DNA from: Parvularcula sp039818345
GTDB lineage: Bacteria; Pseudomonadota; Alphaproteobacteria; Caulobacterales; Parvularculaceae
Assembly: GCA_039818345.1 (NCBI GenBank)
Contig: JBCBUC010000004.1
Coordinates: forward strand, 124,001 to 188,000
Direction of reading: 5' to 3'
DNA length: 64,000 bases
In this document: positions 23,277 to 32,860 of the stretch, piece after piece
Position numbering within the stretch: position 1 is the stretch's first letter
How the letters are laid out: each line of letters opens with the position of its first letter
Notes under the pieces: generated by a model
What the model was told of the DNA's origin: nothing
The model's input: only the letters and a program-made list of their open reading frames with translations
Databases searched by the model: none
Position numbers and translations under genes: made by a program

Positions 23277-24817
23277 CTGAGCCGTTCACCCTGACGCCTG
23301 GCACCACCTCGCTTGAACAGCTTGAAGACCTGTATCGGCACGACATTGGCTTCAAGCTTGATGGTCAAGCCTATCACGCGATCGCCAGGAGCGCTGAGGT
23401 GTTGCGGCAACGCATTCAGGGTGACGAGCCCATTTACGGTGTCAACACGGGGTTTGGAAAACTCGCGTCAATCCGGATCGAAAACGATCGTCTCACTGAT
23501 CTCCAGCGCAACCTCGTACGGTCCCATTGCGCAGGGTTCGGTGAGCCTCTTCCCACCAAGATCGTCCGTCTCATGATTGGTTTGAAGTGTTTGTCCCTTG
23601 GGCGGGGCGCGTCTGGGGTTCGGCTTGAGGTGGTGCAGTTGCTCGAGCGACTGCTAGAGGTTGGGGTCACGCCCGTGATCCCCGAAAAAGGATCAGTTGG
23701 CGCATCGGGAGACTTAGCGCCGCTCGCTCATATGGCGGCTGTCCTCATTGGTGAGGGCGAGGTGGATTATAAGGGTGAGCGGATGCCTACCCAGAAGGCG
23801 TTTGCGCAGACAGGCCTCACCCCCATGGAACTTCAGGCTAAGGAAGGTCTCGCTCTTCTCAATGGAACACAAGCATCGACAGCGCTCGCCTTAGCAGGGC
23901 TTTTTGATACTTGGCAGCTGGCGATCAAATCGCTCACAACAGCTGCTTTATCGGTGGACGCAGCAATGGGGTCGGGGGCGCCATTTCGGGATGAAGTTCA
24001 TACGCTTCGCGGACATCAAGGGCAGATCGAGAGTGCCCGGCGGATGCGAAAACTGCTCGAGGGGTCAGAGATAAGAGACAGTCATCGCACAGATGATGAG
24101 CGTGTACAGGACCCTTATTGCTTGCGCTGTGCGCCGCAGGTGATTGGCGCTTGCCTAGATCAATTGCGGCACGTGGCGCGAACGCTTGAGATTGAAGCTA
24201 ATGCGGCCACGGATAACCCGCTCTTGCTCTCTGATGGCGACATCGTTTCCGGCGGTAACTTCCACGCTGAACCCGTCGCTCTCGTCGCCGATCTCGCAGC
24301 GATCGCTATATCCGAGATTGGCTGTATTGCTCAACGGCGTATCGCCTTGCTGGTCGATCCTGCACTGAGTTTTGGGCTACCTGCCTTTCTTTCTCCTCAA
24401 CCAGGATTACGATCTGGTCTGATGATTGCTGAAGTCACGTCAGCGGCTTTGATGAGCGAGAACAAAGCGCTCGCTAATCCCCGTTCGGTGGATTCAACCC
24501 CAACGTCAGCGAACCAAGAAGACCACGTCTCGATGGCTTGCCATGGCGCGCGCCGTCTGTTGGAGATGAATAGGAATCTCGCTGGAATCTTGGCGGTGGA
24601 GGCCATGTCGGCCGCTCAAGGCGTTGAGTTGCGCACACCTCTTAGAACCAGCGCGAGGTTGCGGCACATGGTGAAGGAAATTCGCGGTGCTTGCCCGCCG
24701 TTGGATCATGACCGTATCATCAGTGCAGATATTGAAGAAGTCACTGGTCTCCTGCTTGACCCAAAACGCTTGGTTGTAGGCAGTGATGAGGTTGATCCTA
24801 TTAGGCTTACGTCATGA
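23273..24817 (+). CDS. hutH: Histidine ammonia-lyase HutH
   Basis: The 514-residue enzyme deaminates histidine to urocanate. The autocatalytic MIO triad Ala144-Ser145-Gly146 lies in GSVGASGDLAPLAHM. The catalytic Tyr loop is PIYGVNTGFGKLA near residue 57. NEEDHVSM-type sequence is present as SANQEDHVSMACHGARR near residue 410, and the segment ATDNPLL is intact. It is coupled by ATGA overlaps to hutI before it and hutG after it. Confidence 0.97.
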   Translation: MTEPFTLTPGTTSLEQLEDLYRHDIGFKLDGQAYHAIARSAEVLRQRIQGDEPIYGVNTGFGKLASIRIENDRLTDLQRNLVRSHCAGFGEPLPTKIVRLMIGLKCLSLGRGASGVRLEVVQLLERLLEVGVTPVIPEKGSVGASGDLAPLAHMAAVLIGEGEVDYKGERMPTQKAFAQTGLTPMELQAKEGLALLNGTQASTALALAGLFDTWQLAIKSLTTAALSVDAAMGSGAPFRDEVHTLRGHQGQIESARRMRKLLEGSEIRDSHRTDDERVQDPYCLRCAPQVIGACLDQLRHVARTLEIEANAATDNPLLLSDGDIVSGGNFHAEPVALVADLAAIAISEIGCIAQRRIALLVDPALSFGLPAFLSPQPGLRSGLMIAEVTSAALMSENKALANPRSVDSTPTSANQEDHVSMACHGARRLLEMNRNLAGILAVEAMSAAQGVELRTPLRTSARLRHMVKEIRGACPPLDHDRIISADIEEVTGLLLDPKRLVVGSDEVDPIRLTS

Positions 24818-25641
24818 ATCCCGTTTCTGTCGTTCAGGGCGATGGGCCGATTGTACTTGCTCAACCCCACTCAGGCACAGCGATTCCGCCTGAGATTTTC
24901 GCAAACCTCAATGAAACGGGTCAAGAACTTCGCGATACGGACTGGCACATTCCCACGCTCTATGATGGCCTTCTGCCAGACGCGACTGTCGTGCAGGCAA
25001 ATTTCAGCCGCTATGTGATCGATCCTAACCGTGATCCAGAAGGCGTCAGCCTCTATCCTGGACAACAAACGACAGAGCTTGTTCCCACTACCACCTTTGA
25101 CGGCGAGCCGATTTGGGAACGTAAGCCCACGGACGACGATATTGCCTATCGCAAGGTGGTGTTTCATCAGCCATATCACGACGCGCTTGCCTTGGAACTT
25201 GAGCGTGTCAAAACACACTATGGCTTTGTTCTTCTTTATGATTGCCACTCGATCAGATCGGTGATCCCGCATCTTTTTGAGGGCGTTCTTCCTGACCTCA
25301 ATATCGGCACCAATGCCGAGACGTCCTGCGCGCCTGCTTTGCGACAAGCGGTGGTGTCAGCATGCGAACAGCAAAGTGTCTTCACCCATGTGGCCGACGC
25401 ACGATTCAAAGGCGGTTGGACGACGCGGCACCATGGAAGGCCAGAGACAGGGGTCCACGCTCTCCAAATGGAGTTAGCGCAGACCAACTATCTGCAGAAA
25501 GAAGAAAAGCCATTCGTTTACGATGAAGAGCGAGCGAAGGGGTTGCGCGATCTCCTGCGCATGATCCTGTCGGATCTTCGTTATACACTCGAACAGGATT
25601 TCAATAGAGAGGTGAGGCATGGACAAAACGCTGTCCAATAG
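24814..25641 (+). CDS. hutG: N-formylglutamate deformylase HutG
   Basis: The 275-residue zinc amidohydrolase (PF05013) releases glutamate and formate from N-formylglutamate. Motifs are AQPHSGTAIPPEI near residue 17, RYVIDPNRDPEG near residue 66 and LLYDCHSIRSVIP near residue 142. The presence of both HutF and HutG shows that the organism uses the formylglutamate branch, not direct formiminoglutamase or a folate-linked route. Its last 23 bases overlap the start of hutU. Confidence 0.95.
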   Translation: MNPVSVVQGDGPIVLAQPHSGTAIPPEIFANLNETGQELRDTDWHIPTLYDGLLPDATVVQANFSRYVIDPNRDPEGVSLYPGQQTTELVPTTTFDGEPIWERKPTDDDIAYRKVVFHQPYHDALALELERVKTHYGFVLLYDCHSIRSVIPHLFEGVLPDLNIGTNAETSCAPALRQAVVSACEQQSVFTHVADARFKGGWTTRHHGRPETGVHALQMELAQTNYLQKEEKPFVYDEERAKGLRDLLRMILSDLRYTLEQDFNREVRHGQNAVQ

Positions 25642-27286
25642 GCGCGATGTGAAGGCGCCGACAGGATCAACCCTTCACTGCCTGTCATGGGCCACCGAGG
25701 CCCCGTTTCGTATGATCCAGAATAATCTGGATCGCGATGTAGCCGAAAATCCAGACGATTTGGTGGTTTACGGCGGTATCGGTCGAGCGGCGCGGTCTTG
25801 GTCAGATTTTGATCAGATCACGAATGCTCTCAAAACTCTCAAAGACGACGAAACACTGGTGGTCCAGTCCGGAAAGCCCGTGGGTATCTTTCAAACCCAT
25901 AAGGATGCGCCCCGGGTTTTGATCGCGAACTCGAACATCGTTCCGCATTGGGCCAATTGGGAGCACTTCAACGAGCTCGATCGCCAAGGCCTTATGATGT
26001 ATGGTCAGATGACCGCAGGATCTTGGATCTATATCGGGACACAAGGGATTGTTCAGGGCACCTATGAAACCTTCGTTGAGGCCGGCAGAAAGCACTATAA
26101 CGGCAATCTTAAGGGCCGATGGATCCTGACCGGTGGCCTAGGCGGCATGGGCGGTGCGCAGCCCTTGGCCGCAGTCATGGCCGGTGCATGCTGTTTGGCG
26201 GTTGAGTGTAACGAGGACAGCATCGATTTCCGTCAGCGCACGCGCTATGTCGACGAAAAAACCGATAGCCTCGATGAAGCCCTTGCGATGATTGAGCGCT
26301 GGACAGCAGCCGGAGAGGCAAAGTCCGTCGGGCTCCTTGGCAATGCCGCGGACGTCTTTCCCGAATTGGTAAAGCGCGGCGTCAAGCCTGACATCGTGAC
26401 CGATCAAACATCAGCGCACGATCCGATCAATGGTTATCTGCCTATCGGCTGGACTGTTGCGGCGTGGAAGGAAAAACGAGATACAGACCCAAAAGCTGTG
26501 GAGGCGGCTGCACGCGCTTCAATGCGGGTTCAGGTGCAGGCGATGCTCGACTTTTGGCACGCGGGTGTGCCGACGATCGATTACGGGAACAATATTCGTC
26601 AGGTTGCGAAGGAAGAAGGCCTCGATAATGCCTTTGATTTTCCTGGCTTTGTTCCGGCTTACATCCGTCCACTCTTTTGCCGCGGCATCGGTCCCTTTCG
26701 ATGGGCAGCGCTGTCGGGTGATCCTGAGGACATTTATAAGACCGACGCCAAAGTAAAGGAGCTGATGCCCGACGATCATCATCTTCACAATTGGCTGGAT
26801 ATGGCGCGGGAGCGGATCGCTTTTCAGGGGCTCCCTGCACGGATTTGTTGGGTCGGCCTAGGCGACCGGCACCGGCTGGGTCTCGCCTTCAACGATATGG
26901 TCGCCCGCGGAGAGTTAAAGGCGCCCGTCGTGATCGGCCGCGACCATCTCGATAGCGGCTCCGTGGCCAGTCCCAACCGCGAGACGGAGGCGATGAAGGA
27001 CGGATCTGATGCTGTCTCGGACTGGCCGTTGATCAATGCACTCCTCAACACAGCGTCTGGCGCCACCTGGGTCAGCCTTCACCATGGCGGCGGGGTCGGG
27101 ATGGGGTTTTCCCAACATGCTGGTATGGTCATCGTTGCCGATGGAACAGAAGACGCCGCACGCCGGATCGGCCGTGTCCTGTGGAATGATCCAGCGACGG
27201 GCGTGATGCGTCATGCCGATGCGGGCTACGACATCGCGATTGATTGCGCACGCGAGAAAGGACTTCGTCTGCCTGCGATCCTTTAA
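25619..27286 (+). CDS. hutU: Urocanate hydratase HutU
   Basis: The 555-residue NAD-dependent urocanase converts urocanate to imidazolone propionate. The NAD loop GGLGGMGGAQPLAAVMAG is near residue 176. The active-site cysteine falls at Cys410 in PARICWVGLGDRHRLG, the same number as in the characterised Pseudomonas enzyme. The C-terminal GRDHLDSGSVASPNRETE and NTASGATWVSLHHGGGVGMG segments are intact. GAGAGGTGAGGC precedes the ATG at 25619. Its stop abuts the stop of the convergent ribokinase gene. Confidence 0.97.
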   Translation: MDKTLSNRRDVKAPTGSTLHCLSWATEAPFRMIQNNLDRDVAENPDDLVVYGGIGRAARSWSDFDQITNALKTLKDDETLVVQSGKPVGIFQTHKDAPRVLIANSNIVPHWANWEHFNELDRQGLMMYGQMTAGSWIYIGTQGIVQGTYETFVEAGRKHYNGNLKGRWILTGGLGGMGGAQPLAAVMAGACCLAVECNEDSIDFRQRTRYVDEKTDSLDEALAMIERWTAAGEAKSVGLLGNAADVFPELVKRGVKPDIVTDQTSAHDPINGYLPIGWTVAAWKEKRDTDPKAVEAAARASMRVQVQAMLDFWHAGVPTIDYGNNIRQVAKEEGLDNAFDFPGFVPAYIRPLFCRGIGPFRWAALSGDPEDIYKTDAKVKELMPDDHHLHNWLDMARERIAFQGLPARICWVGLGDRHRLGLAFNDMVARGELKAPVVIGRDHLDSGSVASPNRETEAMKDGSDAVSDWPLINALLNTASGATWVSLHHGGGVGMGFSQHAGMVIVADGTEDAARRIGRVLWNDPATGVMRHADAGYDIAIDCAREKGLRLPAIL

Positions 27287-28207
27287 TCAGGCACCGCTTA
27301 GCAATTGCTCGACTTCTTCCCGGCGAGGGCAGGAGGGTTGAGCGCCCAGCTTGGTCACCGAAAGGGCGGCCGCTGCGTTGGCAAAAGCAATGGCCTCTGG
27401 CCAGGTCTTGCCCTCGGAGATTGCGACGCAAAGCGCACCGTTAAACGTATCGCCAGCGCCCGTCGTATCGACAGCGTCCACCGGGTAGGAGGGGATCAAC
27501 TCACGCCTAGCGCCGTTAAAAAGCAAAGCGCCCTCAGCGCCCATCGTGATGATCAGCGTCTTGACCCCCTTTTCAAGGATCGCCTCGCCTGCGCGCGTCG
27601 CGGTCTCAAGATCAGAGACCGGGAGGCCAGACATCAGCTCAGCCTCGGTTTCGTTCGGTGTCAGGACGGAGATCTTTGAGAAGATATCGTCACCAAGTGC
27701 TGCGGCGGGTGCAGGGTTGAGGACGACCGGAACGCCTAACTCCTGACAGCGATCGACGACAAAGCCGATAGTCTCAAGCGGTGTTTCTAGCTGTGTAAGG
27801 ACGATGGCGGCTTCTGCCAGCAGCGCATCCGCATCCTTGATCGCGTCAGGGAGCAAAAGGGCATTGGCGCCCGAGGCCACGGTGATGGCGTTTTCACCAT
27901 CTTCGCTGACAGTGATGAGCGCGACGCCAGAGGATTCGCCGGGCAGGCACGTGACATGGGCGGTGTCGATATGATCCGCCTTCAAACCGGCAAGCGCCTC
28001 TCGGCCAAACAAATCATCGCCGAGGCGTGCGATCAAGCTAACGGCGCCGCCGCACCGTGCTGCTGCCACGGCCTGGTTCGCGCCCTTGCCCCCTGCGACC
28101 ATCGAAAAGGTGCCGCCGAGGATTGTTTCGCCGGGGCTCGGGATACGCGGCGCCTTCACCACCATATCAGTGTTGTAGCTGCCGATCACGACGATGGGTT
28201 TGGCCAT
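27287..28207 (-). CDS. rbsK: Ribokinase-type sugar kinase
   Basis: The 306-residue PfkB-family kinase has the N-terminal motif GSYNTDMVVKAPRIPSPGETILG and then GGKGANQAVAAARCGG. It also has VLTPNETEAELMSG and the catalytic anion-hole sequence VDTTGAGDTFNGAL with the base Asp. All are hallmarks of ribokinase (ATP:D-ribose 5-phosphotransferase). The ATG at 28207 has GAGAGG 7 bases upstream. It is 10 bases downstream of a permease gene, so the two form a transport and phosphorylation unit. Deoxyribokinase or nucleoside kinase specificity cannot be excluded. Confidence 0.9.
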   Translation of the reverse strand: MAKPIVVIGSYNTDMVVKAPRIPSPGETILGGTFSMVAGGKGANQAVAAARCGGAVSLIARLGDDLFGREALAGLKADHIDTAHVTCLPGESSGVALITVSEDGENAITVASGANALLLPDAIKDADALLAEAAIVLTQLETPLETIGFVVDRCQELGVPVVLNPAPAAALGDDIFSKISVLTPNETEAELMSGLPVSDLETATRAGEAILEKGVKTLIITMGAEGALLFNGARRELIPSYPVDAVDTTGAGDTFNGALCVAISEGKTWPEAIAFANAAAALSVTKLGAQPSCPRREEVEQLLSGA

Positions 28208-28217
28208 AATGTGCCTC

Positions 28218-29222
28218 TCAAGCGCTTCGTGCAGCGATGATGAGACCAAGTCCAATGATGAAACTTGCGAACATCAACATGATCAGCCGATCGGTCCCAG
28301 CGGGCGCAGCTCGGAACTCCTTCCAAACAAAAACGCCCCAGAAAGCTGCCACCATGGTGGCGCCTTGTCCTAAGCCGTAGGCGATCGCGGGCGATGCTGC
28401 GCCTGAGGCAATGATGCTGAACGCCATCCCGAGGCTCCAGATCGCGCCGCCTAAAAGGCCCACTGCATGGAGCCACGGCGTGCCTTGACGGAAGTAGTCC
28501 GCATAGGAAACCTTTTCCCCGGTGAACGGCCGGTACATGACAAAGCTGTTCCACACGAAATTAGAAAAGAAGAGCCCGAGCGAAAAAACAAAAACAGCGC
28601 TGTAGGGCGTCAGTTTACCCGCCTCTGGCGCGCTAAAATCGCTGGCCATGCTCTGTACGACAAAGGGATAGAAAAAACCCATCGCGATACCCGCTACCAC
28701 GGAAAGAGCGAGGCCCTTGCGAACATCAACCGAACCTTCCTTGGGAAGACGGTTGTAGGCAAGAGCATTGAGAACAATCGCCACCGCCACACTCAGGACA
28801 CCGGCAAAGAGGAGGATAGGATTGCCTTCGGGTGTATCGATATAGCTTTTGATCACGCCAATGACGAGCGCGAGGCCGATGCCCACCGGGAACGCAACGG
28901 CCATGCCCGCGATGTCAATCGCAGCCACCAGGAGGATATTGGCGATGTTAAAAACAATGCCGCCGATCAGTGCTGATCGAATCGCCTGACCGTCTGCCTG
29001 CTGCAGATCGGTCAAGAAACCCCGGCCCTCATCGCCGGTGCTTCCCAAGGTGATGCCAAGGATCAGCGACAACAGCACAACGCCGATGGAGTAATCCCAA
29101 TAGAACAACGGAAAACGCCACTCGCGCGAGGCGAGCTTTTGTGTGTTGGCCCAAGAACCCCAACACAGCATGGTGATGAAGCACATGAAGACGGCGAGTG
29201 TGTAACTCTCAATAATAACCAT
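28218..29222 (-). CDS. Ten-segment permease of the DMT/GRP or ureide-permease type
   Basis: The 334-residue protein has about ten hydrophobic segments. The N-terminal CWGSWANTQKLASREWRFPLFYWDYSIG segment (tryptophan, WDY) is the pattern of bacterial relatives of ureide permeases and glucose/ribose porters. The ATG at 29222 is preferred to a GTG at 29237. Coupled with ribokinase, it most likely imports ribose or a ribonucleoside-like sugar; this is inference from context. The adjacent gene upstream reads in the opposite direction. Confidence 0.82.
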   Translation of the reverse strand: MVIIESYTLAVFMCFITMLCWGSWANTQKLASREWRFPLFYWDYSIGVVLLSLILGITLGSTGDEGRGFLTDLQQADGQAIRSALIGGIVFNIANILLVAAIDIAGMAVAFPVGIGLALVIGVIKSYIDTPEGNPILLFAGVLSVAVAIVLNALAYNRLPKEGSVDVRKGLALSVVAGIAMGFFYPFVVQSMASDFSAPEAGKLTPYSAVFVFSLGLFFSNFVWNSFVMYRPFTGEKVSYADYFRQGTPWLHAVGLLGGAIWSLGMAFSIIASGAASPAIAYGLGQGATMVAAFWGVFVWKEFRAAPAGTDRLIMLMFASFIIGLGLIIAARSA

Positions 29223-29413
29223 CCGCGGTCCGTGCACTGGCTAGGTTTGGATTTCAAGACGCGGCTGCATGGCGATCACGCCAAGGCAAGAATGGTTCCA
29301 AACCACCCCGTGATCTGGGTGAATTGTCATGGGTTTGCCGCCTATATGCCGCTTGCATCGCAACGCGCCATCCTTGAACGTTGCAGTAAGATGCTCGTCG
29401 GACACTGGCGGCT

Positions 29414-30823
29414 ATGAACGCACCACTTTATTTCTTTTGCGGCATTGGCGGCAGCGGCATGCGGCCCTTGGCCGAGTATTTGCGGGCAGGCGGTCACACC
29501 GTTGCCGGCTCGGATCGGTCGTTTGACCAGGGCCGATTTCCTGATCTCGCCGATCGCCTCCGCGGTATGGGCGTTGGTCTTTTTCCACAAGATGGCAGCG
29601 GGCTGACATCGTCCGATCAGGTTTTGGTGACTTCTTCCGCCGTGGAAGCGACCATTCCGGATGTGGCGGCTGCGCAAGACATCGGCGCGCGCCAAATGAT
29701 CCGTGCCGAGCTTCTCGCTGAGCTCACCAACGGGGCCTCAACAAGTTGCGGCGTGGCGGGGACCAGCGGAAAGTCCACCACCACCGGCATGCTGGCGCAT
29801 CTTTTGAGTGAGACCGGTCGCGACCCTTCCGTGGTCAACGGCGCGGTGATGCTTGGCAAGCAAGGCACCAACGACCCAGCGCAAGGCTGGCGTCGAGGCG
29901 CAAGCGATCTGTTCGTGGCCGAGGTCGATGAGAGCGACGGTTCCATCGCGCGCTACAATCCGTCCGTGGGCGTGATCACCAATGTCTCCGAGGACCATAA
30001 GACGATGGACGAGTTGGAGGCGCTCTTTGGTGGTTACGCTGAAAGGAGCAAGCGTGCGGTTCTCGGCATCGATAGCGAGCCTGTGGCCCTGATCGCTGAG
30101 GGTTTGCCGCCGGAAAAGATAGTGACTTTCAGCCTTGGTGCACGCCCCGAGGCCGATTTTGTTGCCCACGATATCAGGCGCGATGGCGGTTTCCTCACCG
30201 CACGGATCGAACAAAAGGGCGGCGAGCCTGTTTCCCTCCGTCTCCCCCTTATTGGGCGCTTTAATGTGGCAAACGCCCTGGCCGCTCTCGCGGCTGGGAC
30301 GTTGCTGGGTGTTCCCTTGGCCGAGGGTGCGCCTAGCCTTGTGACCTTTGGCGGCACGGCCCGTCGGCTTCAGCATGTGGGTTCTCATCGCGGCGTTACC
30401 GTGATTGATGACTTCGCGCACAACCCGGACAAGATTGGTGCATCTTTGAAGACGCTCACTGATCATTTTTCTCGTGTCTTTCTTGTCTACCAACCCCACG
30501 GTTATGGTCCACTTCGCTCTTTTAGGCCGCTTTATGAAGCGGCGTTTGCGGACGCTTTACGGCCCGTCGATTCGCTGCTGGTGACTGAGCCTGCCTATTT
30601 TGGCGGAACGGTGGAGAAGACCGACGATGCCAAGCGTTTGGTCCAAACGCTCGCTGATCAATCCTTCCAAGTGACCTATGCAGAGAATCGCGAGGCCTTC
30701 CGGTCAGTCTTGACACAGACCCAGGAGAGGGACGCTGTGGTGGTGATGGGCGCGCGCGATGACAGTCTTTCGGATTTTGCCCGCAGCCTTTTGGCCGATC
30801 TGAGCCAAGGAGAGGTGGGATGA
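29414..30823 (+). CDS. mpl: Mur ligase family protein, Mpl-type UDP-MurNAc:tripeptide ligase
   Basis: The 469-residue protein has the three-domain Mur ligase plan: N-terminal GIGGSGMRPLAEYLRAGGH (UDP-substrate Rossmann domain), ATP loop GVAGTSGKSTTTGMLAHLL near residue 117, and C-terminal VIDDFAHNPDKI plus VYQPHGYGPLRSF. Of the Mur ligases it fits MurC/Mpl best. Because it is coupled (ATGA) to an LD-carboxypeptidase, a peptidoglycan-recycling Mpl role is favoured over biosynthetic MurC, which normally sits in the dcw cluster. The P-loop has GTSGKS where most Mpl proteins have GTHGKT. Confidence 0.82.
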   Translation: MNAPLYFFCGIGGSGMRPLAEYLRAGGHTVAGSDRSFDQGRFPDLADRLRGMGVGLFPQDGSGLTSSDQVLVTSSAVEATIPDVAAAQDIGARQMIRAELLAELTNGASTSCGVAGTSGKSTTTGMLAHLLSETGRDPSVVNGAVMLGKQGTNDPAQGWRRGASDLFVAEVDESDGSIARYNPSVGVITNVSEDHKTMDELEALFGGYAERSKRAVLGIDSEPVALIAEGLPPEKIVTFSLGARPEADFVAHDIRRDGGFLTARIEQKGGEPVSLRLPLIGRFNVANALAALAAGTLLGVPLAEGAPSLVTFGGTARRLQHVGSHRGVTVIDDFAHNPDKIGASLKTLTDHFSRVFLVYQPHGYGPLRSFRPLYEAAFADALRPVDSLLVTEPAYFGGTVEKTDDAKRLVQTLADQSFQVTYAENREAFRSVLTQTQERDAVVVMGARDDSLSDFARSLLADLSQGEVG

Positions 30824-31665
30824 AGATCGCCGTGGTGGCGCCAAGCCGGAGTTTACCCAGGCAAGCGGCTGACCAACTTTTCTCGCTCAAAGAGAAGCAC
30901 TCTGAATTAAGCAATGTCACGATCTCGATTGACGACCAGTGCTTTGCGGCCAGTGGCCATTTTGCAGGCGATGATCAGGCGCGGGCGGCGGCTTTCCTCG
31001 ACGCAGCGAACGACCCAACCATTGACACGGTTTGGTTTGCCCGCGGCGGATACGGATCGGGCCGGATCTTGCCCTTGATCCTCCCGGCACTGAGGGCTCC
31101 AGCCGCGCATAAGACCTATATTGGTTATAGCGACACGGGGTATATCTTGGCCGCTTTGGCGCAGATGGGGGTCGGCAAAAGCGTGCATGGGCCGATGGTC
31201 AGCGATCTATTGCGGCCAGGCGGAGACGATGCCGTTCTGCGCGTCTTGCGTTGGCTGGCGGCAGACAGTGAGGCGTCTCTCGAACCTTCGCTCGAGCAAG
31301 GTAAAAGGTCCTATGCCTTCAACCTCACGATCTTAGCGTCGCTGGCAGCATCCCAGTATTTACCCAACCTCGACGGCGCCGTCCTGATGATTGAAGAGAT
31401 TGGCGAGCATCTTTACGCAATCGACCGAAATCTGATGACAGCCTTCTCGAGTGGTCATCTCGATCGTCTGCAGGGAATTCGTTGTGGTCGGGTCTCTGAT
31501 GTCCCTCAAAACGATATAGACTTCGGTCAGTCAACTGAGGAGATTGTCCGCTCTTGGTGCGACCGTTACCGGGTCGACTATCTTGGTCCGGCTGATATCG
31601 GCCATGATGTCGACAACAAGCTGGTGCCGTTTCCTATCGCCTTTAGGCAGGCGTTGTTGCCGTAA
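30820..31665 (+). CDS. ldcA: LD-carboxypeptidase (peptidase S66)
   Basis: The 281-residue protein is of the LdcA family, which trims the terminal D-Ala from recycled muropeptide tetrapeptides in the cytosol. The S66 features are FARGGYGSGRILP followed by the nucleophile segment YIGYSDTGYILAAL with Ser near residue 103. The Glu segment is VLMIEEIGEHLYAIDR near residue 190 and the His segment DIGHDVDNKLVP near the C-terminus. It is overlapped with and co-transcribed with the Mpl gene, so the two enzymes act in sequence on muropeptides. Its 3' end overlaps the convergent DsbA-like gene by 23 bases. Confidence 0.93.
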   Translation: MKIAVVAPSRSLPRQAADQLFSLKEKHSELSNVTISIDDQCFAASGHFAGDDQARAAAFLDAANDPTIDTVWFARGGYGSGRILPLILPALRAPAAHKTYIGYSDTGYILAALAQMGVGKSVHGPMVSDLLRPGGDDAVLRVLRWLAADSEASLEPSLEQGKRSYAFNLTILASLAASQYLPNLDGAVLMIEEIGEHLYAIDRNLMTAFSSGHLDRLQGIRCGRVSDVPQNDIDFGQSTEEIVRSWCDRYRVDYLGPADIGHDVDNKLVPFPIAFRQALLP

Positions 31666-32275
31666 GCTTGTCGAGAATTCGGCCGTACCCGTCTGCGCCC
31701 TGGGCGCCTGAAACGACGCGTTTTTCGCCAAAGATCATGGTGGGGACGACCATGATCCCTCGCCGGGCAAACTCTTCGGTTCGCTCTCGTACCGCCGAAC
31801 CCGCGGCTTCATCGTTGGCAACGCGGCGCGCCTCGGCGGTATTTAAGCCGACCCGGTCGATCGCTTGAGCAAGAACGTCCACATCGCCGATATGGAGATT
31901 GTCGGTGAAATAGGCCTTGAAGAGGGCCATCTTGAGGTCATGCTGCTTATCAAATCCATCAGCCCAGTGAAGAAGCTGGTGGGCCTTGAGGGTATTATAG
32001 ATCCGCATACCGTCTGACCGGTTAAAGGTGATCCCCAGCTCCTCGCCTAAGGCGCGCATCCGTTGACCGCCCCCTGAGGCCGCACCGGGACCATATTTCA
32101 TTTCCAAATGTTCGCGAATTTCCTGTCCCTCGTGGGGCATCCAGGGATTGAGCTCAAATGGTTCCCAAGTGATCTTGGCCTCGAGCGCACGCGTATCCAG
32201 GGCCTGCTCCAATTGTTTGTAGGCCACATAACACCAAGGACACACAACGTCTGAGATGATGGTAATGGTCAGCAT
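31643..32275 (-). CDS. DsbA/FrnE-family dithiol oxidoreductase-like protein
   Basis: The 210-residue cytosolic protein has a thioredoxin fold with CPWC in SDVVCPWCYVAYKQLE near residue 12 and the FrnE-type insert (WEPFELNPWMP). The cis-Pro strand is GIMVVPTMIFGEKRVVSGAQ near residue 175. FrnE relatives act in protein thiol oxidation or isomerisation and oxidative stress; some are 2-hydroxychromene-2-carboxylate isomerase-like. It is 18 bases downstream of the membrane protein gene at 32294, so the pair forms an operon. Confidence 0.92.
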   Translation of the reverse strand: MLTITIISDVVCPWCYVAYKQLEQALDTRALEAKITWEPFELNPWMPHEGQEIREHLEMKYGPGAASGGGQRMRALGEELGITFNRSDGMRIYNTLKAHQLLHWADGFDKQHDLKMALFKAYFTDNLHIGDVDVLAQAIDRVGLNTAEARRVANDEAAGSAVRERTEEFARRGIMVVPTMIFGEKRVVSGAQGADGYGRILDKLTATTPA

Positions 32276-32293
32276 AAAGGCTCCATGAACATG

Positions 32294-32860
32294 CTATCGG
32301 CTCGGCGTCGGTCGTGCGATCACCAGCGCCGCTCCGTAGAACACCAGATAGGCGAGCACCCACACAAGCTGCGGCCAAAGGGTGATCGATCCGTCGAGAT
32401 AAGGAATAAGTTGCGGATTGGAAGCTGTTGGTTTGTACGCCCACCAACCAGCGGAGATCGCGAGCATTTCAACAAAGAAACTCTGGGCCTGACCCCAAGC
32501 GAGAAGGATGCCTAATTCTGGCCAGCTGAACCGTGCAAAGAGCTCCCGTTTCAAAACGCGCCGGGCAATGATCGCACCAGCTATGAAAAGGCCCGCGTCC
32601 CATAGGCAGAAAACAAGCAAGACAGCCAGTCCCAAGATCAACGGGCCGTCAAACGTAAACTCCTCTCCCTCAGCTAGGGGCGCGCCGCCGGGCTCGATCT
32701 GGTAGGCCATGTCCAAGACTGTGAAACCGATCTCCCAGGTCGATCCCAACACGCCGCCAAGGATGAAAAGCCATACCCAAGACCGGGGCACCTGGGCCGC
32801 CCGTAACGCCCAGGCGAAAAGGCCTGCAATCAACAACGCGCCGACAACGAACAGTGCCAT
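32294..32860 (-). CDS. Hypothetical integral membrane protein
   Basis: The 188-residue protein has five or six hydrophobic segments and conserved-looking tryptophans (ILGGVLGSTWEIGFTVLDM, then GWWAYKPTASNPQLIPYLDG). No family is recognised with confidence. It is followed after 18 bases by the DsbA/FrnE-like gene. The 160 bases upstream, between this gene and the tolC-like gene, hold no gene and no clear terminator. Confidence 0.75.
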   Translation of the reverse strand: MALFVVGALLIAGLFAWALRAAQVPRSWVWLFILGGVLGSTWEIGFTVLDMAYQIEPGGAPLAEGEEFTFDGPLILGLAVLLVFCLWDAGLFIAGAIIARRVLKRELFARFSWPELGILLAWGQAQSFFVEMLAISAGWWAYKPTASNPQLIPYLDGSITLWPQLVWVLAYLVFYGAALVIARPTPSR

